64,000 nucleotides of DNA from Rikenellaceae bacterium (GTDB taxonomy: Bacteria; Bacteroidota; Bacteroidia; Bacteroidales; Rikenellaceae), in assembly GCA_015059685.1 (NCBI GenBank), contig SUZW01000001.1, positions 103,603-167,602 on the forward strand, given 5' to 3'. The notes under the pieces are model-generated. The model saw only the letters and a list, made by a program, of their open reading frames with translations. It was not told the DNA's origin and made no database searches. Below are positions 35,629 through 45,679 of this stretch, piece after piece. The first letter of the stretch is position 1; the number at the start of each line of letters is the position of its first letter. Both the position numbers and the translations under genes were made by a program.

Positions 35629-37819
35629 CGCAGATTATGGTTACACCCTTGGCCTTGCCATCCGTGCGCAGCTTGGCAATCTCCTCACGAAGTATAGCCT
35701 TGGCTCGGGCATAGGATGCCTCGGTCTCTATTTTGAGTAGTAGCTCCACACGATGCTCACCTCGTACACGGTCGATAAGAGGTGTCACAGGGCCGAGCAC
35801 TCGTCGTGCAAAGCGGTTTCGCAGTCGCTCTCCGAGGGATATCGAGGCCTCGACCAACACTCCGCTGTTGTGGCTACGCATCATGATACGCACTATGCGT
35901 GTGTATGGCGGGTAGCCGTAGCGTTTGCGCTCGTTGAGGAGGCGTGTCGCCACCTGCTCGTAGTCACCGATAGAGGAGTATATATGGTGCTCCGGTTCGG
36001 AGGTTTGGATAATCACTTCACCTCGCTTATCACGCCTGCCGGCACGCCCTGCAACCTGCATCAGAAGTTGCCAAGCTCGCTCCTCGGCACGGAAACTCGA
36101 TGCCGTGAGCAGGTTGTCGCCATTGAGAATGCCGATGAGTGTGACATCGGCAAAGTCGAGCCCCTTCGATACTATTTGTGTGCCGACCAAGATATCCGCT
36201 TCGTGGCGGGCAAAGGCTCCGATAATGCGGTTGTAGGCCGTAGATGATGTTGCCGTGTCGCCATCAAGACGCAGCACCCGAGCCTGCGGAAACAGCTCTG
36301 CCACAGCCTCTTCGACACGCTCCGTGCCAAAGCCCATAGGGCGCATCTCGCTCTTGCAGTTTGGACACAGCGTAACCTTCTCCTCCGAGTACCCACAGTA
36401 GTGGCACACGAGACGACCCTGGTGTTGGTGTGCTGCGAGGGCGACATTACAACGAGGACAGCGTGCCGAGAAACCGCACTCGGGACACTCCATATAGGGT
36501 GAGTAGCCTCGTCTGTTTTGGAATAAAATGACCTGTTCACCTCGCTCCAACCGCTCGTTTATGGCATCTACGAGCACCTTGTTGAAGTGGCGTTTGCGCT
36601 CGTTACGCTTTACATTGCGCACCGTGTCGGATACGATAATTTCGGGCATCTCGACACCACCAAATCGCTCCGAAAGATGTGTGTAGGCATACTTCCCGGA
36701 GAGGTGGTTGGCGAAGCTCTCGAGCGAAGGCGTAGCACTTCCCAACACACTCTTTGCCTTATACATCGTGGCCAGCATAATAGCCGTATCACGGCCATTG
36801 TAGCGAGGATTTGGCTCGGTCTGCTTGTAGCTCGAGTCGTGCTCCTCATCTACGATGACAAGACCAAGTCGGTCGAGTGGCAGAAAGAGTGCCGAGCGTG
36901 CGCCAACAATAAGGTTGCCCCCGTTCGATGAGATGAGGTCGGTGTATATCTTGGTGCGTTGCACAGGTGTAAGCTTCGAGTGGTAGGGTGTCACGCCCTC
37001 ACCAAAGAGTCTGCGCAGACGCTCCACAAGTTGTGTCGTGAGCGATATCTCGGGAACAAGGAACAATACATCGTTTCCCTTGGCGAGCTGCTCCTCGATA
37101 AGGTGGGTGTATATCTCGGTTTTTCCCGAACTCGTAACACCGTGAAGTAGTGCCACGCTCTTTGTCGAAAGCCCCTTGCGCAGCTCCTCCAAGGCTCGTT
37201 GTTGCGCCTCCGAAAGGGTAGGAAGAAGAGTCTTTGTGCGGGCTATATCCCTCACAAAATCACGCTCTCCCCACTCCGTGAAGCCCGCTTTGCAGAGGGC
37301 ATTGAGGGTTGTGGCATCGACATCGAGTGCCGAACGGGCAATCTCCCCGCCTGCGGCTACGAGAGCCTCGACTACGCTGTAACGCTTTGGCGCACGGCGT
37401 TGCAACTTTGCCATCGCTTCGTCGTTGCAGGCCTCCTTTACGAGGCGTAGCGTACGCTCTCGCTTGGGAATATATGGTGTAAACTCCTCCTCACACCGAG
37501 CCTTTGCCTTGATGGTCGAGGGTAGTGCCACACGCATAACCTCACCGACATAGCACATATAGTAGTCGGCCACCCACTCCCAAAATCGCATCTGCAACTC
37601 CGTGAGCAGGGGTTTATCATACACGACAGCCAATATGGGCTTTGCCGTTCCGCTTCGTGGTGGGATGTCGTGGAGTCGCCATACAATGCCTGTATAGACG
37701 CTCTTTTTGCCGAATTGTACCGCCACAGCATCCCCTACACGAACCTCCATTGCCTCGCCTACGGCAAAGGTATAGGCAGGTTGTGCCAACGGTAGAACTA
37801 TGTCGGCATAACGGCTCAT
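35615..37819 (-). CDS. priA: Primosomal replication protein N' (helicase PriA)
   Basis: 734 residues. N-terminal 3'-BD and winged-helix region, then a superfamily-2 helicase with Walker A HGVTSSGKTEIY (about 230), DEEH box VIVDEEHDSSYKQ, and eight cysteines of the zinc-binding insertion (ECPECGFSARCPRCN, CHYCGYSEEKVTLCPNC) that split the second RecA lobe. The final segment is the PriA C-terminal domain. It reloads DnaB at collapsed forks. It lies between the DeoR-type gene (19-nt gap) and comF (overlap). Confidence 0.96.
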   Translation of the reverse strand: MSRYADIVLPLAQPAYTFAVGEAMEVRVGDAVAVQFGKKSVYTGIVWRLHDIPPRSGTAKPILAVVYDKPLLTELQMRFWEWVADYYMCYVGEVMRVALPSTIKAKARCEEEFTPYIPKRERTLRLVKEACNDEAMAKLQRRAPKRYSVVEALVAAGGEIARSALDVDATTLNALCKAGFTEWGERDFVRDIARTKTLLPTLSEAQQRALEELRKGLSTKSVALLHGVTSSGKTEIYTHLIEEQLAKGNDVLFLVPEISLTTQLVERLRRLFGEGVTPYHSKLTPVQRTKIYTDLISSNGGNLIVGARSALFLPLDRLGLVIVDEEHDSSYKQTEPNPRYNGRDTAIMLATMYKAKSVLGSATPSLESFANHLSGKYAYTHLSERFGGVEMPEIIVSDTVRNVKRNERKRHFNKVLVDAINERLERGEQVILFQNRRGYSPYMECPECGFSARCPRCNVALAAHQHQGRLVCHYCGYSEEKVTLCPNCKSEMRPMGFGTERVEEAVAELFPQARVLRLDGDTATSSTAYNRIIGAFARHEADILVGTQIVSKGLDFADVTLIGILNGDNLLTASSFRAEERAWQLLMQVAGRAGRRDKRGEVIIQTSEPEHHIYSSIGDYEQVATRLLNERKRYGYPPYTRIVRIMMRSHNSGVLVEASISLGERLRNRFARRVLGPVTPLIDRVRGEHRVELLLKIETEASYARAKAILREEIAKLRTDGKAKGVTIICDVDI

Positions 37820-37838
37820 CGTGTGGGTGTGGAGAGGC

Positions 37839-38612
37839 CTATGCGATAATCAACTCGATACCCATCGACTCAACCATCTCGCGCATCTCCTTCGAGATAC
37901 CATCGTCGGTGACGATTATATCGACCTCCTCGAGTGGAGCGATATGGCCAAAGCCACGACGACCAAACTTTGAAGAGTCGGCCAGCACGACAGTCTTTGA
38001 TGAAGCGTCAATCATCTTGCGTGAGAGTTGCGCCTCCTCGATAGTCGATGTGGTGATACCGAACTCGGGGTCTATGCCATCTACTCCTACAAAGAACTTC
38101 GAGCAGACCATATACTTCAGTGCGAGGCTGGCATTTTCGCCCAAAGTCGAGAACGACTTTTTATAGACACGGCCTCCGAGCTGCTCGACACTGACATTCT
38201 CCATCTCGTTGAGCAGGGCCGAAACCTTCAAAAATGGTGTCACCACATTTATCGCCTGCTCGGTCTTCGAGTTGCGTATAACCTCGGCAAGAGCATAAGT
38301 TGTCGAGCCTGCCGATATCATTATCGAGTCGTTGTCGCACAACAACTCCGCAGCTCGTGCAGCGATACGCTCCTTCGCCTCACGGTTGAGTAGGCTCTTG
38401 GTCATAAGGTCACGATCTGCGATGTGCGGATTGGCCAATCGTGCGCTACCATGAACCTTGTAGAGCAGACCTTTGCTCTCTAAAATCTTAACATCGTTAC
38501 GAATTGTAACCTTCGTAACGCCCAGCTCCTCGGCTACATCGGTGATACGGATAAATCCATACTCGTTCAACTTGTCGAGAATGTACTTGTGTCTTTCAGC
38601 AATACTTAACAT
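37839..38612 (-). CDS. DeoR-family transcriptional regulator
   Basis: 257 residues. The N-terminal HTH_DeoR is MLSIAERHKYILDKLNEYGFIRITDVAEELGVTKVTIRNDV. The C-terminal DeoR sensor domain binds sugar phosphates (MISAGSTTYALAEVIR; DGIDPEFGITT; VVLADSSKFGRRGF). No sugar gene is next to it, so the effector and targets are unknown. It is encoded between polA and priA. Confidence 0.9.
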   Translation of the reverse strand: MLSIAERHKYILDKLNEYGFIRITDVAEELGVTKVTIRNDVKILESKGLLYKVHGSARLANPHIADRDLMTKSLLNREAKERIAARAAELLCDNDSIMISAGSTTYALAEVIRNSKTEQAINVVTPFLKVSALLNEMENVSVEQLGGRVYKKSFSTLGENASLALKYMVCSKFFVGVDGIDPEFGITTSTIEEAQLSRKMIDASSKTVVLADSSKFGRRGFGHIAPLEEVDIIVTDDGISKEMREMVESMGIELIIA

Positions 38613-38708
38613 AACTCTTTTTGCTTTTAGCTATTGACCTTTGGTCTTCACCGCTGCGCTTCGGCATAGTCTGCAAGCAGCCTCTGCTCTCAGCTTAATC
38701 GCGGCGGT

Positions 38709-38725
38709 GGCCATTAGCCATTAGC
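38709..38725 (-). repeat. TAATGGC heptamer island 2
   Basis: Two and a half heptamer units between polA and the deoR-type gene; the neighbouring 38640-38708 has GC-rich short inverted repeats and no gene. Confidence 0.6.
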
Positions 38726-38741
38726 TTTTTTATTTTGTTTT

Positions 38742-41630
38742 TTAATGTGCCATTAACCAATTCTCACCCACGCCACACTCGGCTGTAAGTGGTATAGAGA
38801 GCGTGGCTGCCCCCTCCATCTCCTCTTTCACGATGCGCTCGACCACCTCACGCTCCGAGCGTAACATATCGACCACGATTTCATCGTGTACCTGCATTAT
38901 GATTTTCGAGCGAATACCCTCCTCGGCAAAGCGCCTCGAAACCCCCACCATTGCCAACTTCATAATGTCGGCTGCGGTACCCTGTATAGGGGCATTTATG
39001 GCGTTGCGCTCGGCCAAAGCACGAGCCGTAGCGTTGCGGGAGTCGATGTCGGCAAGGTAGCGACGACGACCAAATATGGTCTCGACAAAGCCCTTCTCTC
39101 TCGCCTCGGCAACGACTCTGTCCATATAGGCTTTGATGCTTGGGTATGAGTCGAAGTACCCCTCGATAAGGGCCTTGGCCTCACTGCGAGGGATGCGCAG
39201 TCGTTGGCTCAATCCAAATGCCGAGATTCCATATATGATGCCGAAGTTTGCGGTCTTGGCACGACGACGCTCCTCGGAGGTCACCTCCTCGATGCTCTTT
39301 TTGAAGATGCGGGCGGCCGTAGTTGCGTGGATATCACGCCCTTCACGGAAGGCCTCGCATAGAGCCTCGTCGCCCGATAGGTGTGCCATGATGCGTAGCT
39401 CGACCTGCGAGTAGTCGGCCGACAGGAGTTCGTGTTGCTCGTCACTTGGTATGAACGCCTCACGAATAGGTCTTCCGATGTCGTCACGAATAGGTATGTT
39501 CTGCAGGTTAGGGTTTGTCGAAGAGAGTCGCCCTGTAGCCGTAACAGCCTGATTGTACGAGGTGTGTATATGGCCCGTTGCAGGATTTATCAGCGATGGC
39601 AGAGCCTCTATATATGTCGAAAGCAACTTCTTGACACCTCTGTATTGCAGTATCAAATCCACAACCTCGTGCTCACCTGCAAAGCTCTGCAGATACTCCT
39701 CGTCGGTGCAGAACTGCTTGGTCTTGGTCATCTTCGGCTTGTCGGTGATGCGCATCTTGGCAAAGAGCAATTCACCAAGCTGTCGGCTCGAGTTTATGTT
39801 TATCTCTCGCTCGCCCGATACGGTCCGTATCTTATCCTCGATAGCGTTAAGTTGTGCCGAGAGAGTTGCCGAGTAGGCGTGCAGTGACTCGCTGTTTATG
39901 GTTACACCCTCCCACTCCATATCGGCCAATACATCTATGAGAGGTTCCTCGATGGTGCGGTACAGTTTTAACAACTCTCCCTCCTTCTCGACAAGCGGAA
40001 GCAGGGTGTGGTAGAGTTGCAGCGTTACATCTGCATCCTCGGCCGCATACTCCGATATAGGTTCCAAACCTACCATGTCCATCGTGAGCTGCTTGGCCCC
40101 CTTGCCTATAAGCGTCTCGATGGATATAGGCGAGTAGTTGAGGTATCGTTCTGCCAGGGCATTCATGTTGTGTCGTGACTCGGCATCGAGCAGGTAGTGC
40201 ATCAACATTGTGTCGTTCTTCTCGCCCGCAACACGAATACCGAGTGTGCGGAGGAAGAGTATATCGAATTTCATGTTCTGTCCGACCTTGGCAATCTTTG
40301 CGTTCTCGAACAGCGGGCGTAGTATCGAGGCGTATTCGCTCTCGATATCGTTGCGAGGTCGTCTGTCTTGGTTGTGCCCGAAAGGTATATACCACGCCTC
40401 GTGTGGCTTTATGGCGAGCGATAAGCCCACTATGCGGTCGCCAAAGATGTTGAGCCCCGAGGTCTCGAGGTCGAAGCAGAAGAGTGGCTCTTTTTCCACC
40501 TCTGCAACAACCTTGCGTAGCTCTTCGGCCGTGAGAACAGTCGTGTAGTTATGGGCCGTAGTCTTGCTGGTTGCAAACATCACCTCTTCGACTTGGCTCT
40601 CAACCTCTACGCTCTCGGCTGCGGGTGTTGTCGTAGCAAACAGAGCATCGAACATCGAGCCCTGCCCCTCCAACGAAGCCTTCTTCAGAGCTGCCGACTT
40701 TGCCCTCGCCATATTTGCAAGTTGTGTCTGCGGAGCCTGCTTCGGTATGGATAGATCCTCGGCAGGGGCGAGGTTTGTGAGGTCGGCAAGGAAGGCCTTG
40801 AAGTCGAGCTCGGTGTACAATTCACGCAGTGCATCTATCTTCGGGCGGCATACCGTCAGAGCCTTCTCGTCAAAGGCGATAGGTACATCAAGACGAATTG
40901 TGGTCAGCACCTTTGCCAATCGCAGACGCTCCTCGTTTTCTCGTATGTTTGTGGCTGTCTTACCCCCAATCTTATCGACATTGGCGATGATGTTTTCGAC
41001 CTCACCATAGCTCTGCACCATCTTGCATGCACCCTTCTCACCTACACCGGGTACACCCGGGATGTTGTCCGACGAGTCGCCCCACAGGGCCAAGATATCA
41101 CGCACAAGCTCGGGGCGGTCGATGCCATATTTTTGGCGAATAGCCTCCTTGTCGATAATCTCTATGCCATCCCCCTTCTGCTTGTAGAGGTAGCGGTGCT
41201 CGCCCACGAGCTGGCCATAGTCCTTGTCGGGCGTAACCATATAGACCTCGTAGCCCGCCTCCTCGCCCTTCATGGCGAGTGTTCCAATAACATCATCAGC
41301 CTCGAAGCCCTCGACCTCCAACACGGGGATGCACATCGCCTCGACGATACGCTTCACATAGGGCACCGACTTGATGATATCCTCGGGCGTAGCGGGGCGG
41401 TTGGCCTTGTACTCGGGGAAGATGTCACGACGAAAACAGCCTCCCTTCGGGTCAAATGCCACACCAAGCAGGTCGGGCTTCTCGCGTTTTTGGATATCTC
41501 GCAAAAACTTCGTGAAACCAAAGACAATCGAGGTGTTCATACCCGCACGATTGCGCATAGGACGCCCGATGAAGGCGTAGTAGTATTTGAAAATCAACGC
41601 ATACGCATCGACAAGGAAAAGTTTTTTCAT
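38742..41630 (-). CDS. polA: DNA polymerase I
   Basis: 962 residues with all three domains. The 5'-nuclease is at about 1-290 (LFLVDAYALIFKYYYAF; GFEADDVIG; the helix-hairpin-helix GVPGVGEKGACKM). An active-looking 3'-5' exonuclease has Asp387 and Glu389 in FDLETSGLN. The polymerase (about 560-962) has motif A SADYSQVELRIMAHLSGD, the O-helix RRAKTANFGIIYGISAFG and motif C VHDEIVV. The exonuclease metal ligands are retained, unlike in many Firmicutes. It fills gaps and removes RNA primers. It lies downstream of queD. Confidence 0.97.
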   Translation of the reverse strand: MKKLFLVDAYALIFKYYYAFIGRPMRNRAGMNTSIVFGFTKFLRDIQKREKPDLLGVAFDPKGGCFRRDIFPEYKANRPATPEDIIKSVPYVKRIVEAMCIPVLEVEGFEADDVIGTLAMKGEEAGYEVYMVTPDKDYGQLVGEHRYLYKQKGDGIEIIDKEAIRQKYGIDRPELVRDILALWGDSSDNIPGVPGVGEKGACKMVQSYGEVENIIANVDKIGGKTATNIRENEERLRLAKVLTTIRLDVPIAFDEKALTVCRPKIDALRELYTELDFKAFLADLTNLAPAEDLSIPKQAPQTQLANMARAKSAALKKASLEGQGSMFDALFATTTPAAESVEVESQVEEVMFATSKTTAHNYTTVLTAEELRKVVAEVEKEPLFCFDLETSGLNIFGDRIVGLSLAIKPHEAWYIPFGHNQDRRPRNDIESEYASILRPLFENAKIAKVGQNMKFDILFLRTLGIRVAGEKNDTMLMHYLLDAESRHNMNALAERYLNYSPISIETLIGKGAKQLTMDMVGLEPISEYAAEDADVTLQLYHTLLPLVEKEGELLKLYRTIEEPLIDVLADMEWEGVTINSESLHAYSATLSAQLNAIEDKIRTVSGEREININSSRQLGELLFAKMRITDKPKMTKTKQFCTDEEYLQSFAGEHEVVDLILQYRGVKKLLSTYIEALPSLINPATGHIHTSYNQAVTATGRLSSTNPNLQNIPIRDDIGRPIREAFIPSDEQHELLSADYSQVELRIMAHLSGDEALCEAFREGRDIHATTAARIFKKSIEEVTSEERRRAKTANFGIIYGISAFGLSQRLRIPRSEAKALIEGYFDSYPSIKAYMDRVVAEAREKGFVETIFGRRRYLADIDSRNATARALAERNAINAPIQGTAADIMKLAMVGVSRRFAEEGIRSKIIMQVHDEIVVDMLRSEREVVERIVKEEMEGAATLSIPLTAECGVGENWLMAH

Positions 41631-41631
41631 T

Positions 41632-41665
41632 ATTAGCCATTAGCTGTTGGCCATTAGCCATTAGC
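41632..41665 (-). repeat. TAATGGC heptamer island 3
   Basis: About five degenerate heptamers fill the whole 45-nt gap between queD and polA. Confidence 0.7.
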
Positions 41666-41675
41666 TTTTTATTTT

Positions 41676-42125
41676 TTAGTTGTCAATTGCAAACCACTCG
41701 GCATACGAGGTTGCGGTTTCGTGCAGACGGAGTGAATTGAGCTGCACATTCGTAGGCAAAGCCCTCTGCAGACGCTCGGCAAAGTCCGAGAGCATATTCT
41801 CGCAGGTCGGCTGGTAATCGACTACCACCACATTTTTGAACTTCTCACCGAGCGAGGCTATAAGTGCTGCATTCTGCTCCGAGCCACGCACCACAAACGA
41901 GTGGTCCAACCTATCGACAATCTCGCAATTTACGATGCGTTTCAAGTCGCCAAAGTCCATCACCATACCCAGCTTTGGATCGCTCTCGCACTGCGAAGGT
42001 TCGCCCACCACCGTAACAAAGAGGCGGTAGGAGTGGCCGTGTATCTCTCGACACAGACCATCGTAGCCATCGAGGGCGTGTGCCGACTCGAAAGAGAACT
42101 CCTTGGTAAGTCTTATCCGTGCCAT
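41676..42125 (-). CDS. queD: 6-carboxy-5,6,7,8-tetrahydropterin synthase
   Basis: 149 residues, QueD/PTPS fold. FESAHALDGYDGLCREIHGHSYRLFV holds the zinc ligands (His in SAH, the HGH pair) and the catalytic Cys. MDFGDLKRIVNCEIVDRLDHSFV and PTCENMLSDFAERL carry the second active-site His/Asp and Glu. It converts dihydroneopterin triphosphate to carboxytetrahydropterin on the way to queuosine. It starts 15 nt after the Lrp-type gene. A tetrahydropterin role cannot be excluded. Confidence 0.92.
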   Translation of the reverse strand: MARIRLTKEFSFESAHALDGYDGLCREIHGHSYRLFVTVVGEPSQCESDPKLGMVMDFGDLKRIVNCEIVDRLDHSFVVRGSEQNAALIASLGEKFKNVVVVDYQPTCENMLSDFAERLQRALPTNVQLNSLRLHETATSYAEWFAIDN

Positions 42126-42140
42126 ATCACAAAATCTCCC

Positions 42141-42614
42141 TTACTTGTCGAGGTAGTCGATGTGTGGCTCACGCTGGAACATCTCGTTCAGCGAGATGTA
42201 GGTCTGCGTACTTGTAACCCCCGGAATACGCAGGATATTGTCGAAGATGGTGTGCATCAAGTGCTCGTTATCCACGCAGTAGAGCTTCACCATCGCCGTA
42301 TATGTACCCGTGATGAAGTGGCACTCTACAACCTCGGGGATAAGTTTCATCTTCTTGGCCACCGAGATACTCATCATCGGATCCTGAATACGAAGGTTTA
42401 CAAAGGCGCAGACATCGAAGCCGAGCATCTTCGGATCGACAATCATACGGCTGCCGAGGATAACTCCCTCGTCCTCCAACTTCTTGATGCGCTGGTGTAT
42501 TGCCGCACCCGAGATACCACACGCACGGGCTATCTCCAAGTATGGCATTCTTGCGTTCTTAACCAAGAACTTCAGAATTTTTCTATCCGTAGCATCTAAT
42601 AACTCTTTGCTCAT
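42141..42614 (-). CDS. Lrp/AsnC-family transcriptional regulator
   Basis: 157 residues. N-terminal HTH_AsnC (LDATDRKILKFLVKNARMPYLEIARACGISGAAIHQRIKKLEDEG) and C-terminal RAM ligand-binding domain (VECHFITGTYTAMVKLYCVDNEHL). Such proteins form octamers and sense amino acids. It is directly upstream of queD and downstream of kbl on the same strand. Confidence 0.92.
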   Translation of the reverse strand: MSKELLDATDRKILKFLVKNARMPYLEIARACGISGAAIHQRIKKLEDEGVILGSRMIVDPKMLGFDVCAFVNLRIQDPMMSISVAKKMKLIPEVVECHFITGTYTAMVKLYCVDNEHLMHTIFDNILRIPGVTSTQTYISLNEMFQREPHIDYLDK

Positions 42615-42630
42615 AACTCTATTTTTTGGG

Positions 42631-42660
42631 CTATTAGCCGTTAGCCATTAGCCATTGGCT
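42631..42660 (-). repeat. TAATGGC heptamer island 4
   Basis: Four heptamer units between kbl and the Lrp-type gene. Confidence 0.7.
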
Positions 42661-42711
42661 TTTCAAATTAAATGTAAAATTAAAAATTGCTATGGGTGTT
42701 AGAGATTAGAG

Positions 42712-42746
42712 AAAACTACTCACTACTCTCTACTCACTACTCACTA
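42712..42746 (-). repeat. (TAGTGAG)n tail overlapping the kbl stop codon
   Basis: A 35-bp sequence identical to 24267-24301. The TAG stop of kbl is the first three bases of the heptamer run. Confidence 0.8.
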
Positions 42747-43931
42747 TTTCAGTACGCCTAACTGTTTGCCGACCTCGACAAATGCCGCCACACAACGCTC
42801 CAACTGCTCACGGGTGTGGCCTGCCGAGACCTGCACACGGATACGGGCCTGTCCCTTCGGAACAACAGGGTAGTAGAAGCCTGTTACGAAGATACCCTTC
42901 TCCTGCAATGCAGCAGCAAACTCCTGCGAGAGCTTCGCATCGTAGAGCATAACGGCACAAATTGCCGATACAGTAGGTTTAATATCAAATCCTGCTGCCA
43001 ACATCTTCTCACGGAAGAATGCCACATTCTCAACCAAGCGGTCGTGATGTTCGTTGCTCTCCTCGAGCATCTTGAACATCTCGATACCTGCACCCACAAC
43101 TGCCGGTGGCAACGAGTTTGAGAAGAGGTAAGGGCGAGAACGCTGACGCAACATATCGATAATCTCCTTGCGACCCGTTGTGAAACCACCTACAGCACCA
43201 CCAAACGCCTTGCCAAGGGTACCCGTGAGGATATCGACCTCGCCACGCAGGTTGTACAACTCGGTGATACCACGACCGGTCTTGCCCAACACGCCTGCCG
43301 AGTGGCACTCATCGACCATCACCAAAGCGTGGTACTGCTTCGCCAAACGACAAATCTCGTCGAGTGGTGCGGCATTGCCATCCATCGAGAATACACCATC
43401 GGTTACGATTATGCGGAAACGCTGTGCCTGCGCACGCTTCAGGCAATCCTCCAACTGCTCCATATCGGCATTGGCGTAACGATAACGCACCGCCTTGCAG
43501 AGGCGCACACCATCGATAATCGAGGCGTGGTTCAACGAGTCCGAAATAATTGCATCCTGCTCGGTGAAGAGTGGCTCAAAGACACCTCCGTTGGCATCGA
43601 AACAAGCGGCATAGAGGATGGTATCCTCCGTGCCAAAGTAGTCGGCAATGGCCTTCTCGAGCTCCTTGTGGATATCCTGACAGCCACAGATAAAGCGCAC
43701 CGACGACATACCGAAACCACGCTCGTCCATCGTGCGCTTCGCAGCCTCGACGAGGCGAGGATTGTCCGACAAGCCGAGGTAGTTGTTGGCGCAGAAGTTA
43801 AGGCACTCCTTGCCGGCAACCTCTATGGCGGCTCGCTGTGGCGAGCATATTATACGCTCGGTCTTGTAAAGACCGGCATCTTTGATAGATTGCAACTCTT
43901 GTTCGAGATGCGCTTTGAAATCTCCGTACAT
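42744..43931 (-). CDS. kbl: Glycine C-acetyltransferase (2-amino-3-ketobutyrate CoA ligase)
   Basis: 395 residues, the usual length of KBL. An alpha-oxoamine synthase of fold-type I: FCANNYLGLSDNPRLVEAAK, the substrate region MSSVRFICGCQDIHKELE, the PLP Asp in MVDECHSAGVLGKTGRG and the Schiff-base Lys in TGTLGKAFGGAVGGFTTG. It cleaves 2-amino-3-ketobutyrate with CoA to glycine and acetyl-CoA in threonine breakdown. The TGTLGKAFGG form separates it from the SPT-like paralogue at 45680. No threonine dehydrogenase is adjacent. Confidence 0.94.
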   Translation of the reverse strand: MYGDFKAHLEQELQSIKDAGLYKTERIICSPQRAAIEVAGKECLNFCANNYLGLSDNPRLVEAAKRTMDERGFGMSSVRFICGCQDIHKELEKAIADYFGTEDTILYAACFDANGGVFEPLFTEQDAIISDSLNHASIIDGVRLCKAVRYRYANADMEQLEDCLKRAQAQRFRIIVTDGVFSMDGNAAPLDEICRLAKQYHALVMVDECHSAGVLGKTGRGITELYNLRGEVDILTGTLGKAFGGAVGGFTTGRKEIIDMLRQRSRPYLFSNSLPPAVVGAGIEMFKMLEESNEHHDRLVENVAFFREKMLAAGFDIKPTVSAICAVMLYDAKLSQEFAAALQEKGIFVTGFYYPVVPKGQARIRVQVSAGHTREQLERCVAAFVEVGKQLGVLK

Positions 43932-44015
43932 AATTATCTGGTTTTAAGTTGTTTACATTCGTTGTAACCGTCAAATACGGATATATTGCTTACAAATTAT
44001 AAGTAATACTCCACG

Positions 44016-44023
44016 CAAAGATA
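44016..44023 (-). promoter_or_regulatory. -7 element TATCTTTG of kbl
   Basis: TATCTTTG on the minus strand, 84 nt before the kbl ATG, behind the pgk terminator. Confidence 0.5.
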
Positions 44024-44094
44024 TGATTTTTGTTGTAAAAAATCGCCTTTTCTCCCAATTTTTTCTTTCGCAACTTACAATTTCAAACAAAAAA

Positions 44095-44126
44095 TGTGGG
44101 TATCCAAAACAGTTGGACACCCACAA
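44095..44126 (-). terminator. terminator of pgk
   Basis: TGTGGGTGTCCAA pairs with TTGGATACCCACA (one mismatch) around CTGTT and is followed by TTTTTTG on the minus strand, 24 nt after the pgk stop. Confidence 0.85.
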
Positions 44127-44150
44127 CAATGCGCTATTAAGTAGTAAATA

Positions 44151-45416
44151 TTACTTGCGAATAGCAGCTACACCTGGCAACTCCTTACCCTCGATGTACT
44201 CGAGCAAAGCGCCACCACCGGTCGAAACATATGATACCTTGTCAGCCAAGCCGAACTTGTTGATACAAGCTACCGAGTCACCACCACCGATGAGCGAGTA
44301 AGCACCATTCTTCTGTGTAGCCTCAGCGATAGCCTCTGCTACGGCACGCGAACCGGTCGAGAACTTGTTGATCTCGAATACGCCTACAGGACCATTCCAG
44401 AGGATAGTCTTGCACTTGAGGATCTCCTCACGGAAGAGTTTCTTACCCTCCTCGGCGATATCGACACCCTCCCACTCTGCAGGGATATCCTTAACAGGAG
44501 CAGTCTTGGTGTTTGCCTCCTCGCTGAAGTCGTCGCAAACGAGAGCATCTGGCGACATTACGAACTCGATGCCCTTTGCCTTGGCCTTTGCCAAGATGTC
44601 GAGAGCTACAGGGAACATATCTGGCTCGCAGATAGACTTACCTACATTGCCACCGAGAGCACCTGCGAAGGTGTAGGTCATACCGCCACCGATAATAATC
44701 TTGTCAACCTTCTCCATCAAAGTCTCGATAATGGTAATCTTGGTCGAAACCTTCGAGCCACCAACGATAGCTACGAATGGGCGCTGTGGGTTCTGCATCA
44801 TAGCGTCAACGGCTTTCAACTCGTTCTCCATTACATAGCCGAACATCTTGTCGTGTGGGAAGTACTCGGCGATGAGAGCAGTCGAAGAGTGAGCACGGTG
44901 AGCAGTACCGAAGGCGTCGTTGATGTAGCAGTCAGCATACGAAGCGAGCTTCTTCACAAACTCCTTCTGTGGACCCTCTTTGAGAGCCTTCTTTGCAGCC
45001 TTCTTCTCCTCGTCGGTTGCATCCTCTGCCAAGCCACGAGGCTTACCCTCCTCCTCGGCATAGAAACGGAGGTTCTCGAGCAACATAACCTCGCCCATCT
45101 TGAGGTTAGCAGCCATCTCGGCAGCCTTCTCGCCCATGCAGTCACCTGCGAACATCACCTTCTCGCCCAAACGAGCCTCGATAGCAGGGATAATCTGCTC
45201 CAACGAGAACTTGGGATCTGGGTTCTTCTTTGGACGACCGAGGTGCGACATAAGAATTACGGCACCACCCTTCTCCAACACCTTCTTGATGGTTGGAATA
45301 GCGGCACGAATACGAGTGTCGTCAGTAACCTGTCCCTCGCCATTGAGAGGCACATTGAAATCTACACGGATAATGGCACGCTTGCCACTAAAATCGTAAT
45401 TGTCAATTGCAAACAT
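44151..45416 (-). CDS. pgk: Phosphoglycerate kinase
   Basis: 421 residues. The N-lobe has [13 protein letters not shown] (substrate Asp-Phe-Asn) and HLGRPKK; the C-lobe has [17 protein letters not shown] and the nucleotide-site GGGDSVACI with the hinge. It makes ATP from 1,3-bisphosphoglycerate. A short Lys/Glu-rich insert (about residues 120-150) is common in Bacteroidetes. It is monocistronic and divergent from spt. Confidence 0.97.
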   Translation of the reverse strand: MFAIDNYDFSGKRAIIRVDFNVPLNGEGQVTDDTRIRAAIPTIKKVLEKGGAVILMSHLGRPKKNPDPKFSLEQIIPAIEARLGEKVMFAGDCMGEKAAEMAANLKMGEVMLLENLRFYAEEEGKPRGLAEDATDEEKKAAKKALKEGPQKEFVKKLASYADCYINDAFGTAHRAHSSTALIAEYFPHDKMFGYVMENELKAVDAMMQNPQRPFVAIVGGSKVSTKITIIETLMEKVDKIIIGGGMTYTFAGALGGNVGKSICEPDMFPVALDILAKAKAKGIEFVMSPDALVCDDFSEEANTKTAPVKDIPAEWEGVDIAEEGKKLFREEILKCKTILWNGPVGVFEINKFSTGSRAVAEAIAEATQKNGAYSLIGGGDSVACINKFGLADKVSYVSTGGGALLEYIEGKELPGVAAIRK

Positions 45417-45475
45417 AGTGTTTTGTCTTTTAAGAAATTATAGTGATTGTTATTTAATTCACACTTCCAACGGTG

Positions 45476-45483
45476 CAAAGATA
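45476..45483 (-). promoter_or_regulatory. -7 element TATCTTTG of pgk
   Basis: TATCTTTG on the minus strand, 59 nt before the pgk ATG. Confidence 0.5.
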
Positions 45484-45609
45484 GTAAAAAGATAGTAAAA
45501 AATTAAAATTGGGGGCGAAAATAGTAGCTCTATCTAAATAGTGTTACTCTTTTGTGATAGCGTTGTTAGGTATAAATACCTATCTTTCGTCGATTTTCGA
45601 TGAAAATGG

Positions 45610-45639
45610 TTGCGGTTTTTCAATTCTTTATTATCTTTG
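45610..45639 (+). promoter_or_regulatory. promoter of spt
   Basis: TTG at 45610-45612, 19 nt, TATCTTTG at 45632-45639; the ATG follows 40 nt later. Confidence 0.6.
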
Positions 45640-45679
45640 CGTTGGAAAAAATGGATAAAACCTTATAAAAAACTTAAAT

